Of a stretch of DNA of 64,000 nt, positions 10,903 through 21,580 are shown one piece after another. Source of the DNA: Apiospora phragmitis. Lineage: Eukaryota; Ascomycota; Sordariomycetes; Amphisphaeriales; Apiosporaceae. Position numbers and translations under genes: made by a program. Position 1 is the stretch's first letter. Every line of letters begins with the position of its first letter. The notes under the pieces were generated by a model. It was given only the letters and a program-made list of their open reading frames with translations. It ran no database searches and was not told the DNA's origin. The stretch covers positions 2,460,501 through 2,524,500 of the forward strand of contig JAQQWL010000006.1 of the NCBI GenBank assembly GCA_038363925.1. The letters are read 5' to 3'.

Positions 10903-12477
10903 ATGTGGTACAAGGCACGTTATACAGCTGAGCCGCATTCGACGCGAGAGACAACGAAGCTGTGCTCCAACTGCCGATCCTTCTTCTCATGCCCTAAAAC
11001 GATATCAAAGGCCTCCGAAGTGGAATACAACCGTCACGGCCGGATCGTTGCAGAGGTTGGCCAGAATGCTCGAGCCGGATGTACTGTTTGTGCGTTCATC
11101 AACGTCTACTTCAAAAGAAAACCCTACCGGATTCCACAACGCTCGACCTCACCGCTCGCAAAGATGGCAAAACTGCGGTCTGGTTCCCGGCAGCGCCGCC
11201 TGAGCCTCTCAGGTTAGTTGAAATATGAATGGTCCCTTATAGGCGTAAATCTGGCCTTCTTGCCTGTTGCTGATATCGCGCATACACTACTGTCGTTGAG
11301 CGAGCTGATTGAAGCTGTAAGCCCTTCTGAAGCGACAGCAAGCAAGCGTCGGCAGGTCCATAGCACACTGATTTTGTCGAAAGCTGTTAGTTAATACAAA
11401 CATGGCATTTCAAGTGCCTGGAATCACACGCGGCATGTCACCGGCAACAGACATCACAGTCTCGTGGCTGGCTCCCTACCATGCTTTTGCAATTCGAACC
11501 GTCCCCTCCAAGCGATGGCACGGATTTTATACGACTCGCGACTAAGAACACCGTGCCAGAGAGCCCTCTGTAAGTTGCGCCGAGGTACTGTTGGGGAAAG
11601 GTCCACCTCATAAAACTATTGGAGCCAAGAGTCGCCAAGCTTGGAAAAGAGATCCCTATCTCGCGTCTCCCAAAGACGGAACACGTTCCGTGAAGCCGAC
11701 AAGGTATTCCGGTGGTTCAAATACCACCATATCTGGATAGAATCTCTCTGCATCCAGCAAGGCTCGGTCGAGGATTGGCGGAGGTTAACGCAGAAGATGA
11801 AGCTGGTGTACCGCAACGCGAATATCACCATTGCAGCCGGGCACGGAGACTCGACCTAGGGTCTGTTTGTCGATAGGAACCCAACCATCATCATGCCGCC
11901 TGTTGTCGAAAGCAGCCGGGGCGAAGGCTCTCTTGCTATATTATCTGGAGATTAAATTCTCGCGAATACGCGGCTAACCTTGCACGATACCGACACTTCG
12001 AACCTGGCGCGTCACGCATGGACAGCTCAGGTGCACGTTCTGTCGCCCAGGTTACTCACATTCGGGGCCTCGCAGATGTATTATCAGTGCCGAGAAGCCG
12101 ACTGCTGCGATACTTTTTCCATCCTCCAACTCGATACTGGTGATTGCGCATCTGGCGCACCTATGGAGCAAAGGAAACTCGCCAGAAACAAATATGGCAG
12201 ACTGTTGTTTACACGTTTTCCGCTGCCGCGCTTACCGAGGCGGAAGACGGGTTCATCGCCTTTGCGCCGGCATAGCAAAGATGGTGTGTCGGAGATGCGG
12301 CGGGATCGCTACCGTACAATGCCGAGCTCTGGTCCAGAGACTTTTCCCACCGACCTCTTCTGGTCGGTCAGCCATGGGGGAGACAAGGCGCGACCCAGCC
12401 CCTTCGTCGCGCCGCCGCCGACTTGGTCATGGCTCTCTACTGGCGGTGCTGTTCGCGTAGCCTTGGGCTATGTCTGA
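10903..12477 (+). pseudogene. Decayed HET-domain gene (HET2)
   Basis: Blocks of a HET protein appear in order on the plus strand but in shifting frames. The N-terminal Cys-pair region is at about 10960-11110 (LCSNCRSFF ... NRHGRIVAEVGQNARAGC). The HET core is at about 11690-11860 (HHIWIESLCIQQGSVEDW, then VYRNANITIAAGHG and, past a TAG at 11857-11859, GLFVDRNP). Post-HET segments are at about 12000-12120 (LARHAWTAQVHVLSPRLLTF) and 12360-12477 (PTWSWLSTGGAV). The part between the N-terminus and the core is unreadable, TAA interrupts near 11952, and no intron set restores one frame. These are several independent lesions, so this is genuine decay and not a single sequencing slip. Confidence 0.78.
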
Positions 12478-14441
12478 GCCCAGACCAGACTGCTGATCGG
12501 CACGGTTAACGTCGGGGAGGCGGACGTGGTAGACCCAGTTTGTCCGTGCGGCGACACCCACCCTGGTGCAACGCTGCAACTTCAGGGCTGTCCTTGTGCC
12601 GGTATTTTGGGATTGATCGTGTAACCTCGGGCCAACCGACTTACTGGGCTGCAACTTTCTGACTCGCTCACCGACGTGGACGAATGCACAGGTCTGGAGC
12701 TGGTATTGTTGTCAATTCTCCTCCTTCATGTTGTAATTTTCAATGCGCCAGGACAAGGTGAGCGCAGCGTGGATGGCCTAGACCTCACGCCCAAGCTCGA
12801 GGAAGCGTGAATTTACGAGCGAGTCGGAAAGTTCAGGACGAATGGACCCAGATGGTCTTTGCTACTCCAAAGAGTAGTAACTTCTGGGTTGCAAATGCAT
12901 GCAATCGGACCAGCCTCCTCCTTTCCACGACTGCAGAACATATCGGAAGAGTTAGCGAGCCGTTCAGTGCAGGCGGTGGCCAGTGTTTCTTCCATATTGG
13001 TTCCTGGACTGGTTGACTTCAAGGATATCATCATTGATCGACTCGTCTCTTGGCCGGCAGCCGACCAAGAAAGAGCAAACTAGATAGTCTCGTGCTTTGA
13101 GACGGCGGAAGCGGATTCTGATTTTGATGCCAATGAGCCAGAAAAAAAGCAAAGCGCTATTCTTCAATCTTCAAGAAAGCGCCTCGGAGGTGTTACCGGA
13201 GTGTCAAATTTCAATTCCCGTCACAGCACGGCTTGGTCAGTGATCGCTGTCCTCACTACATTTATATACGCGATCCAAGTGAACGTTGTAGTCAAACAAA
13301 AGGCATCGCAGTATCATGATTCAACGGTAATTATTTTCACGACGAGAACGCGACTATTTGCCGTTAGCAAATTTTGACTTCGTGAAGGCCAAGGAATATC
13401 AAGCTGGTTGGCAATTACGCTTCTGACTGGTGCTATGCATTCCCTCTTGTCCCACCGAAATGCCCGCATCCCAGTCCTCATCCCGGATCCGGACAGCGAC
13501 AGCCGCCTGGGCGAGTCATGTATGTACAGGTAGACTGACTCGCCCATGCAACACGCCAAGACTGTGCGTATGATCGATCGTGCGTACATGTTTGGGAGAT
13601 GGGCGATCTTTGTTTTTTACCAGAACCGGTGCAGCAGTCGCTAACTCTGCGGACGGGTGCCGGCCGGGGGACGCCTCTGCGGCGCGTCTCGTCGTCAGGA
13701 AGGGACGCAGGGGTTCCACGGGATCCGATACCACGTCCGCGGCCCTCCCCCGCAGCACGGAGCTTGCACCGCACCGCCACTTCACTCCATTTGGTAGCCA
13801 AAGGGGGCATCGCCAGGAACGAAGACAACACGAGGGTTATAGAGTGTTGATATACACGACCAAGCAAATAACTGTCGGATAGCCATGTCCAAAACAGGCA
13901 AATCGGGTGTATACCGGTTGAAGCCCATGACAAACCGCTACCAAAAGACAACAGTAAGCGGTCAAGAGGTGAGGTGGGGATTGGAACCTACACGTAAAAT
14001 GGCCCCCCCAATCTGTCCAGCACGCACAAGGAATGGACCACCAACAGAACCACCAAGACAGGGCAGACAAGGGCAGAGTCTCCATATCGACTCATGCCCG
14101 CTCCGAACCGCCTTTTTCTCCGATACCTTAGTTGGCTTCGAGCCTGGCAGATCAGCAGGCTGGAAATGATTAGGTAACGGCATGAGCTGGAGTCCAGAAA
14201 CGGACCAGTAATGCGGGCCGGAGACCCAGAGGAAATTTCCAGATCAGCGTTAATTAAGGGGCTGACAACAGGGCTGGACGGCACTAACCCCCTTAAGTGC
14301 GCATTGTGTATAGTAGTGCAACGGGATATGCCAACTATTTTTATACAATCAGACACAAGCGAGGACATCACGCAAAACACTACCACAAACCGTAATTCTA
14401 AGCATCATCATTCCGGTCCAAATCTTTTGATTATTGTTGTA
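12478..14441. other. Long gene-poor stretch
   Basis: About 2 kb without a supported gene. The first 150 bases may be the 3' remnant of HET2. Overlapping frames on both strands at 13478-14386 show no conserved motif, and the frames of both strands look equally random. No RNA gene or transposon end recognised. Confidence 0.45.
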
Positions 14442-14469
14442 GTGTGTGTGTGTGTGTGTGTGTGTGTGT
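14442..14469. repeat. (GT)14 microsatellite
   Basis: Perfect dinucleotide repeat on the plus strand just beyond the 3' end of the rhodopsin-fold gene, followed at 14522-14551 by A-rich runs. Confidence 0.9.
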
Positions 14470-14564
14470 AGGCAGGCATGTGCATGTATCCCGCGCTCAA
14501 TGGGATAGAGAAAGTAATCATAAAAAAAGCAAGGAAGAAAAAAAAAAAAGGGATCGCCGGTTGC

Positions 14565-15991
14565 TTAGAAGCCCCCTGTCCCGTTGTGGCTCCCGCCGCG
14601 CTTTTTGTTCTCGATCGCCATGCCGAACTCCGTATGCACGTGAATCTGGCCCTGGCTCGGCTTGTTGTGCACAATGCGCTCCCGGCTGTCGGCCGGCGGC
14701 GGCGGCAGGCTGTCGCTGCTGCCGCCGTCGCCCAGATACGTCCCGTAGACCTTCGTCTCCACGCCGCCGCGGCTCGCCATGCTGTTGCCCTTCTTGGCCG
14801 GGTCCCGCTCGCCGAGCTCGAGGTAGCTGTTCTTGGCCGCGGCCGAGGCGGCCCCGGTCTTGTTGGACTTGTCCTTGGAGCTGATCGAGGACGTGAAGGC
14901 GGCGATGGCGCTCTCGAGCAGCGGGCGGCAGGCGGGGAGGTTGGCCACCAGCAGTCCGATGCCCACCTCGGCCTGCGCCCAGGCGAGGATGATGCCGAGG
15001 CCCTGCAGGAACTTGGCGCTGTCGTTCAGCAGGAGGAGGTACTTGAGTCGCACAATGGGCGCAATCGATGCACTAGGTAGAGAGTTGTGTTAGTTTTTGG
15101 CACGCCGTCACAGAAAGCCGAGCCGAGGCTACCACACAAGATACCCAAACCCAGCAAGCCAATCACGGAGGCCTTGACACGTGCTCCCATCTGGAGCTTC
15201 CAAATCAGGGCGAAGGGGAGCATCGCGAAGATCCAGTCAGTCGTAATGGAGACGGCGGCGACCAGAAAGGACAGTGCCGTTTGGATTTCGCGGGTTTGCA
15301 TTCGCCCTCCATTTCCGGGTGCCAGTTTTTCCTTAACCACAGTCAGTACCTACTTAGTCACGAAAGATATGGTAGGGGGTTCGCCGGTGGCTTGGGGCGG
15401 AAAACTTACTGGACTGGCGTGCATTGAAAGAACAAGTACATACCGGTGCCGCCGGTGCAGACGGTCACCAAGGCCAGGCAAGTGTAGATGACGGCCTGCA
15501 CCCATCTCTTCCCGTCACCGATACGGAGGAGAGTGAAGCCTAGGGACCACTTCAGGGCAACCAGTGTGAAGCACCAGAACTCCTGGAACACGTAGAACCA
15601 CTACAGGCACAACTTGTCAGCTATTGAACTCCGGATCCAGCCCGCACAGATGATATTGGATCTTACAAAATTCGAGGCCGCCTTTTGCTGAGCTGTCAGA
15701 GTCGCATCAAGTGCTCCGACTCCGCTCCAGGCCATGCCGATCATTCCAACCTGGGAGACTACCCATACAGGCTTCGCCGTGTTAGTAAAGAAAAGGATCG
15801 TGTGTGCTGTTCGGCCTGCAAGAGGCGGTCTCGAGGCAATAACTCACAATCGTAGCCACCATGGCCCAGTCATCCGGGCCCCAGGCCTTCCTCTGTGTCC
15901 GAATCCAGAACCGCGCGACCATGGTGAGCAGGTTGAATGGCAGCGGTACCAGGACCGCTAAGGCCATGTCCCTCGACGTTGGCGCGCCCAT
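14565..15991 (-). CDS. Fungal rhodopsin-fold integral membrane protein (PTH11-like), one-base frame break
   Basis: Minus strand, five exons: 15848-15991, 15667-15771, 15410-15600, 15138-15331, 15073-minus side 14565-15072. It has a seven-helix layout with family hallmarks: FWIRTQRKAWGPDDWAMV after helix 1, FYVFQEFWCFTLVALKWS, FFQCTPVQ followed by a W and GxC, SITTDWIFAMLPFALIW, and SIAPIVRLKYL. The C-terminal cytoplasmic tail is about 120 residues and low in complexity. This is the large Pezizomycotina family once called PTH11-like GPCRs; role is surface or nutrient sensing by family, ligand unknown. Exon 4 begins in the frame KNWHPEMEGEC but must switch to REIQTALSFLVAAVS; one extra base in the C3 run at 15292-15294 (minus strand CCC) makes all exons sum to 380 codons. 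The donor of exon 4 (GTGTGG) is weak. Confidence 0.78.
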
Positions 15992-17156
15992 CTTGTCGAG
16001 TATTTGTCAGCCTCTGCGATTGGCGACGAAAGGAACCGGCTTCGTTGCTCGACGGGAGGGCTGCTAGGGAGTGGGAAGGAAGAAATATCAAAAGCAACAA
16101 CAAAGGTAGATGTATATACCAAAAAGCGCCAGGCTGTCACGGAACTCTTGAGAATATGTAGGACTCCGAGGAAAACAAAACGTACAGGCTTGGAATGATA
16201 CAATCATGATTGCGGCGGGAGGCAACAGTGAGTTCCCTGCCCCGATCAGTCCGTGTAATTCCGACCGGAAATCCCTACATTCCCTGCCCTTTCCCCATTC
16301 TTGCTGCCAAGGTAGTCCGTCCCGCAATCAAGGTTGTCTTCTCGGCTCCCGATGCAACGCCGTCGACCATACAGATTGCCCCGTCGCGCCTCTCGCTGTT
16401 ACCAAAGGTGGGTTGTGCCCAGTATCAAACCAGACGTCGACAGAGGTCAATTTGCACCGTTTTGAGGTTGTGCCACAATCGCGCATTATGCACGCAGGGC
16501 AGTCCAGGGTATGATCCCACCCGAAACATAAGATCTAACCCCCAGTTTATTCGGGCCTACACCCTATCACAAGGGTCGGGGAGTTGTCTAGCGGAGTGCC
16601 GGCCGTCTCAACCAGCAAACCAGACTCCAGCCAGTCGGCCTATACCCACTATAGCCCGACTTAGCTCGACCTATGTATGATAATACGAGTCTCGAGTCCA
16701 TAGAATTACCGCCCCCCATCGGATGGAACATGTTCCAATTTCATGCCAAAGACTAGAGGAGGAAACTGAAACAGGAGATATCCAGACCTGATCTCTGCCA
16801 CGCCCTAACGCTAGCCTGTAGCCCAAGATAGGGTCTTTTGGTAGCGACTCTACCCAGGCGTGCCCAGGCCAGGCGCTGATCAGGATCGCGGATCGTGCTA
16901 CACGCAGGGCCGTTTCAAGATTAAACCAGTTCTAGATTAAGATCAGCGGTACCTTTTTGTGGTTAGCCCGTTGACGTGGCTGCGGATACTGGCGAGACTA
17001 GTCAGTTAGGCGACATTAGCAGGCTATACTGCCTGCACCCCCTGCTCGCGACTGGCTGGCGACCCCTGGCCTGGTCCCGCCGCGACATCCACTCTGATGG
17101 CGGCTCTCGGCTCTGCTATTAATGGCGGTGGAACAAATGGAACAATGATGCATCTG
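15992..17156. other. Intergenic region between divergent genes
   Basis: About 1.2 kb between the divergent rhodopsin-fold gene and SDR1, so both promoters lie here. Frames such as 16210-16680 plus have no motif. Nothing else seen. Confidence 0.5.
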
Positions 17157-17164
17157 TATAAAAG
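17157..17164 (+). promoter_or_regulatory. TATA box of SDR1
   Basis: TATAAAAG lies 119 bases upstream of the ATG at 17283, in GC-mixed surroundings. Position and consensus fit a core promoter. Confidence 0.5.
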
Positions 17165-17282
17165 AGGCGCGGCGCTCTGCATCACGTGGAAGGGGAGGGA
17201 TAATAACATACCATACCACGCCCGGCAACTTGCTTTCTCGTATCCTCAAACTCGGTACTACTATTACATATTAGACGAAATA

Positions 17283-18221
17283 ATGGCTCCTCCTTTTAGA
17301 GTTTTCGAAGGCAAGCTTGCCATTATCACTGGCGCCTCGCGCAGTAAGTGCAAATGCAACCCTGTCTCGTCCGAGATCATATCCTCTGCATGCATCGAGA
17401 TCCGCTAACCCTGGTCCAAAAGGCTTCGGTGCTGCCTGTGCCGAGCACTTCGCCAGCCGGGGTGCCAACGTCGTGATCAACTACGCGACCGAGGGCTCGA
17501 CGGCCAAGGCGCAGGCGCTGGCCAAGGACTTCGAGTCCAAGTACCACGTCAAGGCCCTGACCGTCCAGGCCGACCTGAGCAGCGTCGAGGGCCCGCAGCA
17601 GGTGGTCGACGCCGCCAAGGGCCACTTCGCCGACGCCGCCTCGGGCCGCTTCCAGATCGACATCATCGTCAACAACGCGGCCACGGTCAACGGCCAGCGC
17701 CTCGACGAGCTCGACCTGGACCTGTTCCAGAAGACCTTCGACACCAACTGCCGCGCGCCCGCGCTGCTGATCAAGGCCGCCTTCCCCTACCTGCCCACGG
17801 ACCGCTCGGGCCGCATCGTCAACATCTCGAGCGCGACCACGACCTGGGGCGTCTTCGGCCAGACCTCGTACGCCGGCACCAAGGGCGCCCTCGAGGCCAT
17901 GACGCGCGTCTGGGCCCGCGAGCTGGCCGAGAAGGCCACCGTCAACTGCGTCTCCCCGGCCCCATGGACACCGGTCTCTACTCGGGCCTGCCCGAGGAGA
18001 TCAAGGAGACCCTCAAGCCCCAGAACGCCCTGACCCCGCTCGCCGCCGTCCGTCCGGGCGTCGACAGCCAGTCGGTCCTCGACCTGGCCAAGAGCATCGG
18101 CGGCCGCCCTGGCTACCTCGAGGAGATCGCCGGCATCGTCGGCATCTGCTGCTTGCCCGAGAGCGGATGGATGACGGGTAACCAGGTGGGCGCCAGCGGT
18201 GGCGGTCACTTCGTTCGATAA
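17283..18221 (+). CDS. Short-chain dehydrogenase/reductase (SDR1), one-base frame break
   Basis: Exon 1 is 17283-17343, a 79-nt intron is 17344-17422, exon 2 is 17423-18221. The fold is classical SDR: cofactor loop TGASRSFG, then GANVVINYA (favouring NADPH), NNAA, catalytic Ser in IVNISSA, and YAGTK as the Tyr/Lys pair. The second Gly of TGxxxGxG is Ser because exon 1 ends in A and exon 2 starts GC; a G at that position would give the usual Gly. After VNCVSP the frame breaks: the proper continuation, MDTGLYSGLPEEIKETLK to VGASGGGHFVR, is in the next frame. The C4 run at 17960-17963 is one base short of joining them into 286 residues. It resembles ketoacyl- and polyketide-type reductases; substrate unknown. 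GC-rich third positions contrast with the AT-rich flank to the right. Confidence 0.78.
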
Positions 18222-18959
18222 TTTACGAAAATCACGAGATAAAGACTACTTTAGATGAATCAACACTGTTAAAACTGTGAATTTTCGTTCCCCCGGCGTA
18301 AAGCCTGCTTGTGATCACAAGCCGTTTTCGTTTCTTGATGTAATTTGTTTTTCGTAAAGCGATTCATGGCGGCCGCTTTGCTCATTTCAAGTCCAGATAT
18401 TTTACTCGTGGCCAAAAGTTATGTACTTATGCTTGCCGTTTGCTCACCCAGATTGGGTATTCAACTTTGACCTACCCAAGGATGGTTGGCTGTGATTGTT
18501 ACTTGGGGAAAGGGGTTGGAAGAGGAAAAAGTAGTATGAACTGTGAAGGGAGAGAGCATTGCGAATGTCCTCGAGGCATGGAGTACTAAGAGGTATCCAT
18601 GGCTACTTTAGCCACCGTTGTTATGTCTTTCAGGGCAGGACTGCGGTTTTGCGAGACATTCACATGAACAGTATACAGACGATTAGCATGTCCATTTCCG
18701 CTTATATAAATAGCTGGAAATACGTGGAGGATGATAAAGAGTTGTCGATTGGTCAAGATAAATATTCCGACAAACATCGTGATTGCCGATCAAGACATTC
18801 TACGCATAATACTATCCCTAAGTCAAGCTGCTTAGCTTACCTGAGCCAAGGCAGGTATCGGGAATCTAATCGAGATCAGCTCCCAATATGCATCACAAAA
18901 GGCCTGGATTCGATTGCTCGGACTTCAGGTATTGGCTGCAATGAAGTAGGAGCAGTGCT
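18222..18959. other. Intergenic region
   Basis: Downstream of SDR1; no supported gene. The frame 18559-18987 plus lacks any motif. Confidence 0.45.
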
Positions 18960-19215
18960 TGAGTGTTTTCTGAGACCGCTTATATAGAGAGAGTCTGGCT
19001 AAACACAGCAACTTATAAAGTTTCGGGCGGACATATCGAAGAGTGCCTAATCCCGTATTGCTTTATAACGCTATCAAGGCTTAAGAATATAGATATGCTA
19101 TTAGTATATAGTCCTACTATATATCTCCCAGTCGTTTATCTAAACGTAAAGGAGTTAGAATTAGGGGTTAGCTACTACGCTATTGTGTATATTACTAATT
19201 CAAGACCTTGCTTAT
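18960..19215. repeat. AT-rich, TA-dinucleotide-rich block (possible RIP relic)
   Basis: About 250 bases clearly richer in A+T than their surroundings, with many TA steps (for example around 19085-19130 and 19165-19200). This is the composition left when repeat-induced point mutation acts on a transposon copy in filamentous ascomycetes. No coding trace remains, so the source element cannot be named. RIP origin is inference. Confidence 0.4.
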
Positions 19216-19473
19216 TCTTAACCTGTCCTCACAAACAAAGCAATAATTGAGAGACATATGTCCTGTACAGCTGCATAAGCGCCACCAGCGCCTAGCCACA
19301 CCCTATCCAGCACTGTGATGCGTGATTGCGGCCCGGGAATATATCCCGCCGAAGCTTGGCTGTGATCGATTATGACGCGGGGAAGAGCCGTAATTTTAAC
19401 GTGGTTCATTCAACTTATTCTCACCATAGCAGAACTCCTGCAGACAGTGGCATACATTCTACGTGTCCCGCCA

Positions 19474-21544
19474 ATGTCCGTCTCCCTTCATCCAAACCCT
19501 GGCCTCTGCTGGAAGTGCCAGGCCCTTCTGAATGAGCAGTATCCCGCGAGCCTCCGTGTCCACGCGAGTGAGTTCGTTAGAAGCCTGAGTACAAGAGATC
19601 TACTACAAGCTACAGCCTCAAGTGGATGTGCTCTCTGCCTTCGATTATTGCATTCGTTCAGTATTTTGGAGAGGGACCTTCTGCAGCAAGGTCTGGAAGG
19701 GCCAGATAATGGAACTTCAGCTCCTGACATCGAATATATGCATTTTGTTGAGCTCGATGAGCAGCCTCCGAATTTAATTCTCCTGAAAATTCTGGGCAAG
19801 GGGAATTCCTCGAAGGTTTTGAGCAACATCATCATATTATCGCCCGAGGTTGGTAAGAACTCAATTGAACAGTGCCTTTCAAAATTTGATAAGTGTTAAC
19901 AACAGTCTCAGAAGCTTCAGCATTCGCAAATCAAGAAATTTGCGGTAGTACGAACTCTGACACCAGCAGGGCTATGGTGGGGGACTGGTTGGATCGGTGT
20001 GTAAAAACACACAAAACAGGCAATCTCCTGACCAGCAAGTTGACAATGCGGCCATCCCGTGTCATCGACTGTAGTCCAGGCACAACCAGGCTATTGGTGG
20101 TTTAAGACAACATCCCTAATTTCCTGTATGCTACGATGAGTCATTGCTGGGGCACCCACGTGCCAATGCGCTTGATGTCGAGCAACATCGATGAGCTACA
20201 GGTCGAGATACCGATTTCCCAGCTGTCTCGATCATTCCAAGACGCTATCCAAGTCTTGCATTGGCTAGGCCTGAACTACATCTGGATCGACAGCCTCTGC
20301 ATTATCCAGGACTCACCAGCAGATTGGGGAAGGGAGTCATCATTGATGGCCGAGGTCTATTCCAACTCGCACTGCAATATCGCTGCAACCCATGCTCTGT
20401 CGATGGGACCTATGGATGCTTTATTGAACGAGATCCTCAGCTAGTAAAGCCGTTGAAGGTCGAGGTAAATTGGGGCCCAAGCCCGGGAAGCTATTGCATC
20501 ACACCGGATAATCACTGGGAGAAGAATGTGCTGGAGACACCCTTAAATTCGCGGGCCTGGGTATGCCAAGAGCGGTACCTGGCGCCTCGAAACTTGTCCT
20601 TTGGAGAGACCCAGATATGCTGGGAATGCTGCGACTGTCCAGCAACTGAGACGTTTCCAGTAGGGCTACCGCCTGATGTAAGAAGGAAGGCGAAGTCCCT
20701 TGATCCGCACACCAGCGGTGCAGCTCTTCGGCGAGAGTACGAGCTGTCGGATGTGCCATCGCTCAACGGCTTTAGCTTATGGCTGGAAATAGTCAGGCAG
20801 TATTCCAAGGGCCAGCTCACCTACTCGGAGGACAAGCTCGTTGCGATCTCCGGCCTGGCATCTAGAATGCACAAACACATCCAAACCGGCTACTTAGCTG
20901 GACTGTGGCGGAAGCACCTGGCTTACCAACTGCTCTGGATGGCTGGAGATTTTTCAGGACCACGTTATGCAGTCTATACCGCGCCGAGTTGGTCTTGGGC
21001 CTCTTTTTCTGGAACGATCTACGATCAAGGGTTCGTGTTCCATGCCGATGACAACGATATTATCCCGGAAATCCAAGAAGCTCAAACCCAACTTGTTAGT
21101 GATATGATTCCCTTTGGGAAAGTTAAAGGTGGATATATCAAAGCCAGAGGTTACTTAGTTGGGGCCGGAGTCCATTTCCAGGACAGTCAATATGGTCTCG
21201 AACTATTCCTTGACAACAAAAAAGTCGGGAGAGTAAGCATTGACGGGCATGAGCATGGAGCAGCCCCGAGACCACATCATGGGTTGTATTATCTCCCTAT
21301 ACGATATTACTATAAATCGCGCGATGGTTCGGAAGAGGGGGCTATGGAAGTGCAGGGTCTAATTTGTCAAGCGACTTCCCCCGGCCCCGGAACCGAGTTT
21401 GTGAGGGTTGGGTGGTTTGAGATCAACGAAGCAACAGAAAAGTTCCAAGCTCTATGCCGCGAGCATTCCACAGGGTCCCAGCAGGCTGGAACGACAGAAG
21501 ATACGAAGGAATGGGGTCCAAAACTGGAGTTCACACTTGTTTGA
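19474..21544 (+). pseudogene. HET-domain gene with one in-frame stop and one frame break (HET3)
   Basis: Start at 19474 (MSVSLHPNPGLCWKCQALL) is preferred; 19372 in the same frame is possible. Intron 19853-19905 (GTAAGA...CAACAG, branch GTTAAC). Exon 1 has the Cys-rich HET N-terminus (LCWKC, CALC). Exon 2 gives RPSRVIDCSPGTTRLLVV, then TAA at 20103-20105, then in the same frame YATMSHCWG and LGLNYIWIDSLCIIQDSPAD, the canonical HET core. At about 20385-20400 the frame moves by one base, after which GCFIERDP and a 380-residue C-terminal part (NSRAWVCQERYLAP, TAPSWSWASFSG) run open to 21544. Only two lesions in about 670 codons suggests either a recent pseudogene, a silenced allele, or assembly error. 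Confidence 0.75.
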
Positions 21545-21580
21545 TCATATACAGTCTGTCTCTTAGTAATGAATGCTATG

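Noticed and set aside
13971..14000. tRNA-like TTCRA box on the minus strand
   Set aside because: A B-box-like stretch (GTTCCAATCCCC) occurs, but no matching A box or cloverleaf could be built around it.
13478..14386. Overlapping open frames on both strands, 13.5-14.4 kb
   Set aside because: Frames on both strands are similar in length and composition, with no family motif or plausible splicing.
15138..15331. Programmed frameshifting as the explanation for the rhodopsin-fold, SDR1, FMO or Fic breaks
   Set aside because: No slippery heptamer with downstream structure is apparent, and unrelated genes share only the homopolymer feature; a sequence-level cause is simpler.
20080..20140. Intron that would remove the HET3 TAA
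   Set aside because: Candidate GT...AG pairs would also remove YATMSHCWG, a core HET motif.
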